From Thozetella sp. PMI_491 (lineage: Eukaryota; Ascomycota; Sordariomycetes; Chaetosphaeriales; Chaetosphaeriaceae): 64,000 nt of DNA. The DNA lies in contig MU270127.1 in the NCBI GenBank assembly GCA_021432635.1, forward strand, positions 1-64,000, written 5' to 3'. The first letter of the stretch is position 1; each line of letters opens with the position of its first letter. Both the position numbers and the translations under genes were made by a program. Below, in pieces: positions 56,964 to 64,000 of the stretch. The notes below the pieces were generated by a model. That model worked only from the letters and a program-made list of their open reading frames with translations, was not told the origin of the DNA and did no database searches.

Positions 56964-58942
56964 ATGATGGAGAGCCTCTTCAGTCTCTTTGTCCTGCTGG
57001 CGCTACCAGCGCTGCTAGTCTCGCAATGGCTCTGGCCGCTCTACCGCAACTACCGTACCGCGCTCAAGACGGGACTGCCGATTCTCGTCGCGCCTATCAA
57101 CCCGGACAATGTGAGACATACCTCTGACGGGCGGTGGGCGGTGGCGGTCTCCCGACTACTGTATCGTGTAGCGATATCTGACGGGGCCGGCGTTTAGTTT
57201 TTATACATGATCACCAAGGTGCCTCTGTATCGTTACCTCAAGCGGATCTGTCCCACCGATGGCATGGAAGTGTCCATCTTTGGATGGCAGTTCCGGACCA
57301 AGCATGATTCTATGCATCAACGCTATGGAAGCGCCTTCATACTCGTCACCCCGGGCTCGAACGAGCTCTGGGCCGGCGACGCCGCCATGGCCCAGGTGGT
57401 CCTTGCCCGCCGCAAGGACTTTGTGACAGCACCGATGACGAAGGCTGTCATGAACTTCCAAGGCGAGAACATATTGACTGTGAGTGCTTCGGAATTGCGG
57501 AACCCCCCCCCCCCCTCCCCCCCTTTTGCCTTCATGCACCCTCGACCAAGCATGTGCGCGCCCTGCTGACAAGTGTCCGACGCCAGTCCGATGGCGACAT
57601 GTGGGCTCGGCAGCGGCGCCTAGTGGCGCCGAACCTCAACGAGCGCATTAGCGAGCTCGTGTGGGACGAGAGCAAAGGCCAGGCCGACCAAATGGTCGAC
57701 TTCATGCTCCGCCAGCCCGGGTCGTCGTCGCGGCACACCATCGCCAGCCTGCGCGCCATCGCCATCAACGTGCTCGGCCAGGTGGGCTACGGCCAGCCTA
57801 AGCCGTTCAAGCCCATGGAACTCCCGCGCGACCCCGCCGCCCCCATGTCGTACATCGACGCCATCTCCTTGGCGACGGAGCTGGTCGTCATCGCGGCGAT
57901 GGTCCCGGCCAAGCTGCTGCGGCACCGCATCATGCCCCTGCCGATCCAGGCGCTCGGATCCGCGTTGGAGCGGCTACCCCGCCTCACCAGTGACATGCTG
58001 CAAGCAGAGCGCGGGCGCGCTGCGACGGACATCGACGCGCGTAGCAACATGATGAGCATGTTGGTGCGGCTCTCGGATGCCGAGAAAAGGGGCGGCGGCG
58101 AAGCCGGAGGGCCCTCCAACCAGTATCTCAGCGACCAAGAGATCGCGGGTAATCTGTTTATCTTCACCGCCGCCGGCTTCGATACTACAGCCAACACTAT
58201 GGCGTTTGCAGTGACCTTGCTGTCTGCGTACCCAGACTGGCAGGCCTGGGTGCAGGAGGAGATCGACTTTGTGTGGTCGGGGCTGCCCGAGGAAGATCGC
58301 GAGGCACCCGACTATGAGACCGTGTTCCCTAAGCTCACTCGGGTCCTGGCCGTCATGGTATGTTTACCCTCCCCTTCTCATTTACCCTAGCTGGGTCTCT
58401 GGTGCATCTTGGGTGGAGCGTGGACCAGGCTGGATCTCTAACAGTACTTCTAGTTCGAGGTTCTGCGACTGATCCCGCCACTCCCCCAAATCACGCGCGC
58501 GAGCAACGTGTCGCAGACTATCACGACTTCGACCGGCACGTATCCCCTGGAGGGGCCTTACAAGGTGAACATCAACGTCATGGGCCTCCACACAGACCCG
58601 GCCGTCTGGGGCCCGGACGCGGTGGCCTTCCGCCCGTCACGCTGGCTCACGAGCGATTCGAAGCTCGGTGACTCCCACCTCGTGACGCCGCCGCGCGGGT
58701 CCTTCAGCCCCTGGAGTGGCGGCCCGCGTGTGTGTCCTGGCATGAAGATGGCCCAGGTCGAGTTCGCGACCGTCGTGACGACGCTGCTGCGTCGCTGCCG
58801 CATTGAGCCGGTGATGCGCCCCGGCGAGAGCCTCGCCCAAGCCCGGCAGCGCCTGGTGGCGCTGACTGAGGACAGCATGCAGCGGTTGACGATGCAGATG
58901 AACAAACCCGAGGAAGTTTACTTGAGGTGGTACGAGCGCTGA
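56964..58942 (+). CDS. Cytochrome P450 monooxygenase
   Basis: Four exons: 56964-57110, 57198-57479, 57587-58357, 58454-58942; 562 residues. An N-terminal membrane anchor (LFSLFVLLALPALLVSQWLW) precedes the catalytic domain. WARQRRL marks helix C; AGFDTTANT (from about residue 338) is the oxygen-binding I helix; EVLR at the start of exon 4 is the ExxR K helix; FRPSRW is the PERF-like segment; and SGGPRVCPG holds the haem-ligand Cys494. The haem motif has Trp where Phe is usual (WSGGPRVCPG). It is an ER enzyme that needs an NADPH-P450 reductase. Substrate is unknown, and no biosynthetic genes adjoin it. Intron 2 has a long poly-C tract near 57500. Confidence 0.93.
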
Positions 58943-61900
58943 ACAGGAGGAGGACGACGCTGCCGAGGATGCCCCCCACAGGCTCGGTGGCCGTATTCGG
59001 GTAGAACCCGGTCTGGGCTGGGCCAGGGGCAAATGCGATCGGGCCCGACGGGAGGCCGGCTCTCGGGATGGAGCTCGGCACGCATGTACCTATACACAGT
59101 CTCTAGGTTACGCCCCGATTCTTGCCTGAAGCTTCCTGTTCAAAAGCCAAAATCCTCAAGTTGCCCCCGGTGGCGCGCTAGCTAAAGTTACAGGGGCATA
59201 GGGGTCTACTAAGTGTCGTGATCTAGACGCGACGATGTCTACATGGCAACTTTGCAGTCACGCCAGGATGATACGAGATAGAGTTGGGCGTATCCACGGC
59301 GGCAAACATTGGTATATTACGAAGGCCGTAGATCGCCCTCACGAGAATGTCGCAATCATCACGACGCCAGCCATGACGCCGGGACGTGGCGATCAAGGAG
59401 CGACGAGGCCAATGATGATGGCCACAGCCAATGCACTTAGGCTCGATTGGCCGAGCGTCTACGCCTCGTTGCTAAGCTTGTACCTCGAGTCGCCCGTCTG
59501 GCTCGAGATGACTGCGGCCTCAAGAGCATCGGACTGACCTGTCATTTCTAAACGCTCCGGGATGTGTGGATTTCTTTTTTGGTTTGCTTGTAGTGACAAC
59601 GTGGAGGCATTTGTGTGGCGGACCAACCCCCGAGGTTTCCTGCCCGATGACTGGACTACGAGCGCGGCAGATATACCGCAGACCCAAAGAATTATTGCCG
59701 GTGTAGCCCGGTGATGCGCCATGAGATCAGGATTTAGTTCCACTGAGGGGGGAAACTAGAATGTCCCGGTACCTGAGTCCCTGGTTGCCTGGTAGCCACG
59801 GCGGTAAGGTAGGCAATGATCGACGCGATTGCGCATGAGAAGGGACCAGATGTTTTGCTCCTCCATAGAAAAAAGTAATAAAAAAATGGAAAAGAAAGGA
59901 TAATGGAACACATCTTGACGCCCGGTCTCCCCGAGTCCGATTGCGGGCCGGGCGCGGTGAAGGGGCTGTGACGTCATTGAAGCCATTCAAGCAATTTGGC
60001 CATCTGACCTAGATGGCGCTGGGCTCCTCCTGGCCGGGCCGACTTCGGGCTCCAAGGTATCCATGAGGATCCATGAAGGTTCCATGGCGCGCTGGGCTGA
60101 AGCTATTCGGAACCTGACCACTGAGGAGGGCCCCATAGGCGGGCGGGGCAGAGGGTTGCATGGATGCACTGCATGACATGGCGCAAGAGAAGCGAGAGTT
60201 AGGGAGCTGGTTCTAAAACGAGGACGGGAAGAGCATGGCCAAGATGGCGCGTACTGTACGGCTTTCGACGGAGAAGGCGAGGCCCATCGACATCCCCAAC
60301 AGATCTTGCAGAGGGTACGAGGGTACGAAGGTGGCAAAAACAACAACAAAAAAAAAAAAAAAAAAAAAAAGAACAGTACCTCTCGGTCGTGCGACTCGTG
60401 ACAACCCGCTAACTAGCGACGCCCCGGGATAGTCGCTCGGGCTGTCGATCCGCAGGCGGCTCTGCGCCCTATCTAGACGAGCCCAGAGCTTCCGCGGGTA
60501 AGGCCTTGCCGAAGCGGGCTTGGCACGGAGCGGAAAGGGGTAGGATGTGGCTGAGTCCCCGCCCGCGGTATCGAATAGAGGGCTTCCGGAGCGGAACTCC
60601 TCGTCAGCGGTTGCCAGAGAGGTTGTCACAGTGTGGCGAGTGAGCGCCGATCTTCCCACAAGTGTGGCGGTGCGGGTCCTCCCATTCACCAATCAGCGGC
60701 CGAAAGCATATAGCAGCTTGGCAGGGTCCTCATAGCGATTGCCCCTCATCTCGCTCCTTCCCCCCGCCCTCACGGTGTCGTGCGCTGCCGTTGGTCGACA
60801 AGCCGAGCTGGGAAGGTCGGGAGCAGAGAGTCTAGAACAATCCATGGCTTGCGCACGGGGTCCACCTGCCCTCCGGCCGCGTCTCTCCGCCGCCAGGTCC
60901 CCTGCCGCTTCGGGCTGCCGGGTTGTTGAGGACGAAAAGAAAGAGAGCAACGTCGGTTTGACGTGGCCGGGATGCCGCGTGATGCTCGACAGTCGAAACT
61001 ACCCGAACAGGATAGAAGGATGGACATGGCATTCTGGCGTGGGGCATGTGAAATTGGCATGCAAAACCTGTTTGACAACATGGGAATCTGTCCCCGCGCG
61101 TCCCCTCCCAGTCTATTCCCAGTCCAACAGGGGAGCCACTGACGTAGTGGCAAACTTTCCCGAAACGTCGCGAGCTGCTCTTTGCCCTTCCGCTGATGGG
61201 GATCGGATCTGCAGGCCCGAAGACCTTCAGAGCGGAACGCCGGCTTTGTGCGTGGCCGTCGCCGACGTCACAAGCGTCCAACTGCATAGTTCATAATTCG
61301 TAATTCCATGCAAGCCGACGTCTAGCAACCCCACCCCGGGCTCCGCCCGCGCTCTCCTGGCTGGTTGGGGACGGCCGGTAGGACGAGGCTGGCGGTAGAG
61401 ATAGATCATGATGAGACGTTCCTCCTGCCTTCCCCCCGCCTCTTTCGGGGGAAAAAAAAGTGTGTGTGCCAAGCGCCCTGCGGCCCTGGCATGCGGACAG
61501 ATTGCATCTTTCTGGCTACTTCTGGTGAGATCATCGCCTATTCAGCCCCGTGGACCCTCCTTCGGTGACATACGGAAACGCGAGGCGAGACAGCTTCCCG
61601 ATGCAAACCGGAGCATTGCGCCTAGGTATCCAGGGGGAGGGGGGCGCAACACCACACACCACCCTCTCCCCCCCTGGCCGGGACCAGTTGATATCTAGGC
61701 GTATGCAGCGCCTGACGCATGTAAGCCTAAAGGGACTTCGAAAGCCCATCGGCCGTCGAAGTCACTTGCAGAAACGGGTGGCGCCTTTCTCCCAAATGCG
61801 CATATATTTCTCATGGAAGCTTGGGAGGGGGCTCTCGGCTCCTGGCCGCTGGGCGGTGTGTTCCGCTGAGTCGCGCGCTAGGGGGGTGTGGGCTGGCCGC

Positions 61901-64000
61901 CATGCGTTGCTGGTTTCGACCCGCGGCCCACGAGACCCCTCTTTCCGACGACAGGCACGGGAGTCTCCTAGCAGTCGCACCTGGCGGCCAGGCCACGTTC
62001 CACCGAACAGCTGCTAAGGGCCCACGTCGCTGCGACCGTCCCTCGCCGCCGTCACAGGGATGCCGGGCTCCGAGGTCTACTGCTTAGCTAAAGAGAAGAC
62101 TAGCCGAACGAGTTGGGCGGGCCCGGTCGTTTGTTCGGCGCTGTGGGGGAAACTAGACGTCGGACGATGGCAAGAGGCCAAGTTGCGACTGGATAGAGGA
62201 GAAATTAAAAGTGGGAGACTGGATGAAAAGGAAATCAACCTCCATCTACGGCGCGGCGGACGGTTCCGATAAGGTTGGCGATGCGCACGCCAGGCCGGTG
62301 AGTGGAGGCCGAGCACGGCCAAATTGGCGAGTATGCAGCCTCGGCCGATGGAAGGTGCCGCAAGAGGGGGGGTGGGAAGTGCTCATAGGCAGGAGGTATA
62401 TTCCGTTTGGCGATAAATGAGCTCGCAAGTCGTCCAGTGCGAAAGCGAGAATTGGCAAGTTTCCTATCGCAAGTTCCTATGGCCAGTGCCTAGCGCTGGA
62501 GCGAGCCTTTGCTCGTTCAGGCTACCCTAGGTGCTAGCTACTGGCTGGTCTCGACGGCGTATCGGTCCTCGCACTTGCAGACACCCTTGCGTATGTTTCC
62601 ACCCTCGCAAGCTCCAGTCCTTGGTGATCGTGTGAAAGAGTCTTGACGATGCAGATCGGGGGGTCCCATGGCGGGGCATTCGAAGCATGCACGGTGGCAC
62701 GGTGGGGGGGATTGGGGTCTTATTTTTCTTTGCTGCAGGAGGTGGGGCCTACGGCCAAACCAAGCACGCGCGTGCGGCAGCGGGGAATGGCACTTGCCTA
62801 GAAGGACCTCTATGGTGGTATTGTAGTAGGGAGCTACTGAAGTGGAACGGGGGGGGGGGAGGAGGCTTATCCTGCTAACGGCTATTGCTGCACGGGCTCT
62901 CGTAAACGTGCTTCCTATCCCACTACACTGCCTGCCCGACCATAGCGCCGACGATAACTGACCGCTCGGTTTGGCGGCGGCAGTGTTGGTGTCCAACTCG
63001 ATCAGAAGCAGAAAATAACACGACAGATGAGAAACATCAAGCGAGACCGACGACCAGAAAGCGTCATCATCCCGAGAGGACCGCGGACATGCGCAGTCTG
63101 GCTGCATCGTCCATTGCATGCCGAGAAGAGGAGAAGAAGACGAAAGAAAGACGAAGAAAGAGATGATATAAAATTGGCGCACGTGTACATACATGGCGCA
63201 TGCGTGAGGGTCAGGTCGTTGGGCCATACGACGCACAAGTGCGCCACGGCGAGCGGGATCGTGTGGGTGAAGCCGTCGTCCTCGTCCCGAGCGTGTGTCG
63301 AGGGGGGGGGGAGGGGCTAGGGAGGGGGGCACTAAACTGGGGGATCCCGAGGCAGTGGGTGACGCCGTAATTGCATGGACGGGTGCCCAGAAAGCCACCA
63401 AGCAGACTTCGGTTCCACGAAGGGCGGGCCCGGCGGGAGTAGCGGCAGCCTCCAAAGCCGCCCTCCAGCGCCCGCTCGCCAGGCTAGAGCGAGGTAGTGT
63501 GGACCTTGGGGGTACTTTCCTTCCAATCTCTCTTGCCTCTGGACGGTGGAGGAAAGATAAGGTAAGGTCGAGAGAGGTAAAGAAAAAGGTAAGGAAGGAG
63601 GGAGAGAAGGAAGGGGGTTGCCCGAGACAAAAAAAAAAAAGAGGAGCTCGAGCTTGGAGTCCGTGGCGCCTGGGGGGGGAACGAAGGGGGGGGGCGAAGG
63701 CATGGCCCGATGGGGTGACAGATCTAAGGCGAAGGGGACTGGCGATCGGAGAGCGTCTAGAACCGGTGCCTGGCACGCCCTGGTGCCTCCCTGGTGCCTC
63801 CCTGGTGCGCCGTACGGGGCGGGCGATCTACCACCTTTTGCCTGGGGGACACTCTCTTCCGGGCCGTTGGCGAGAGAGTAGCAAAGAGGTAAGCGCCGCC
63901 TGGCGCCCTGGCCTATCACAGACCGTGTGGAGCATTTGCTCCGGAAAACGTCCCTCGAAAGTACCCCATTTGGGCCGTTGCGCTCGTAGACGGACTGAGC
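58943..64000. other. 5-kb terminal interval without a supported gene
   Basis: Several long frames exist on both strands, but they are low-complexity (Pro, Ser, Arg, Phe runs), lack proper starts or show no domain. They reflect the high GC content. Homopolymers occur at 60347-60370 (A), 62849-62858 (G), 63302-63311 (G) and 63629-63640 (A). A gene extending in from the right edge cannot be excluded. Confidence 0.5.

Noticed and set aside
51051..58942. CAP protein, permease and P450 considered as a biosynthetic cluster
   Set aside because: No backbone synthase, tailoring set or pathway regulator is present, and spacing and orientation are ordinary.
60739..61296. 185-codon plus-strand frame in the right-hand interval
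   Set aside because: It begins at a non-ATG codon and has low-complexity, cysteine-scattered sequence without domain features or splice partners.
62538..63776. 412-codon minus-strand frame near the right edge
   Set aside because: It starts at a non-ATG codon, is made of Pro/Ser/Arg/Phe-rich low-complexity sequence over homopolymers, and shows no conserved motif.

Overview
The window is nuclear DNA of a filamentous ascomycete, most likely a Sordariomycete and probably Sordariales. The genes have short introns with GTRNGT donors, gene density is moderate on a GC-rich background, and the gene set is typical of these fungi: an ascomycete laccase ending in DSGL, a HAM-4/PRO45-type STRIPAK protein, an nuo-20.8-type complex I subunit and a LaeA-like methyltransferase. 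The species cannot be named from the sequence. Almost all genes are split, so the models here are my manual splicing; every splice junction given keeps the reading frame.

Layout. 1-369: the 5' end of a Tc1/mariner DNA transposon running off the left edge, with its terminus and a TA target site. 1059-4294 (-): a large disordered protein with a 15-residue SPGP repeat. 8022-9700 (-): an MFS transporter. 11795-13745: two convergent Nudix hydrolases. 14335-14636 (+): a 78-residue protein of unknown function. 15240-17249 (-): laccase. 20161-20770 (-): the TIM23-complex subunit Mgr2. 22116-24448 (+): a tail-anchored FHA protein (HAM-4/PRO45). 25657-27049 (-): an Hst2-type sirtuin. 28710-30070 (-): a LaeA-like methyltransferase. 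A 130-base N gap follows at 31224-31353. 31682-33190 (+): Sqt1. 34024-37389 (-): glycine decarboxylase P protein. 39177-39484 (+): Tom5. 40067-41414 (-): Nup57. 41870-42782 (+): the complex I 20.8 kDa subunit. A gene-poor stretch runs from 42.8 to about 50 kb. 51051-52122 (+): a secreted CAP/PR-1 protein. 53542-55152 (-): an amino-acid transporter. 56964-58942 (+): a cytochrome P450. I see no convincing gene from 59 to 64 kb.

The middle of the window (20-43 kb) is mostly conserved housekeeping: mitochondrial protein import (Mgr2, Tom5), mitochondrial metabolism (glycine cleavage, complex I), ribosome assembly (Sqt1) and the nuclear pore (Nup57). The flanks carry accessory genes: transporters, laccase, P450, CAP protein and a transposon. 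There is no biosynthetic cluster, CRISPR array, rRNA gene or confident tRNA. I found no clearly new multi-gene system. The most useful results are several very small genes hidden by introns (Tom5, Mgr2, the 78-residue protein), a 13-base micro-exon, a 4-base first exon, a likely spliced upstream ORF in front of the FHA gene, and an FG-poor, glutamine-rich Nup57.
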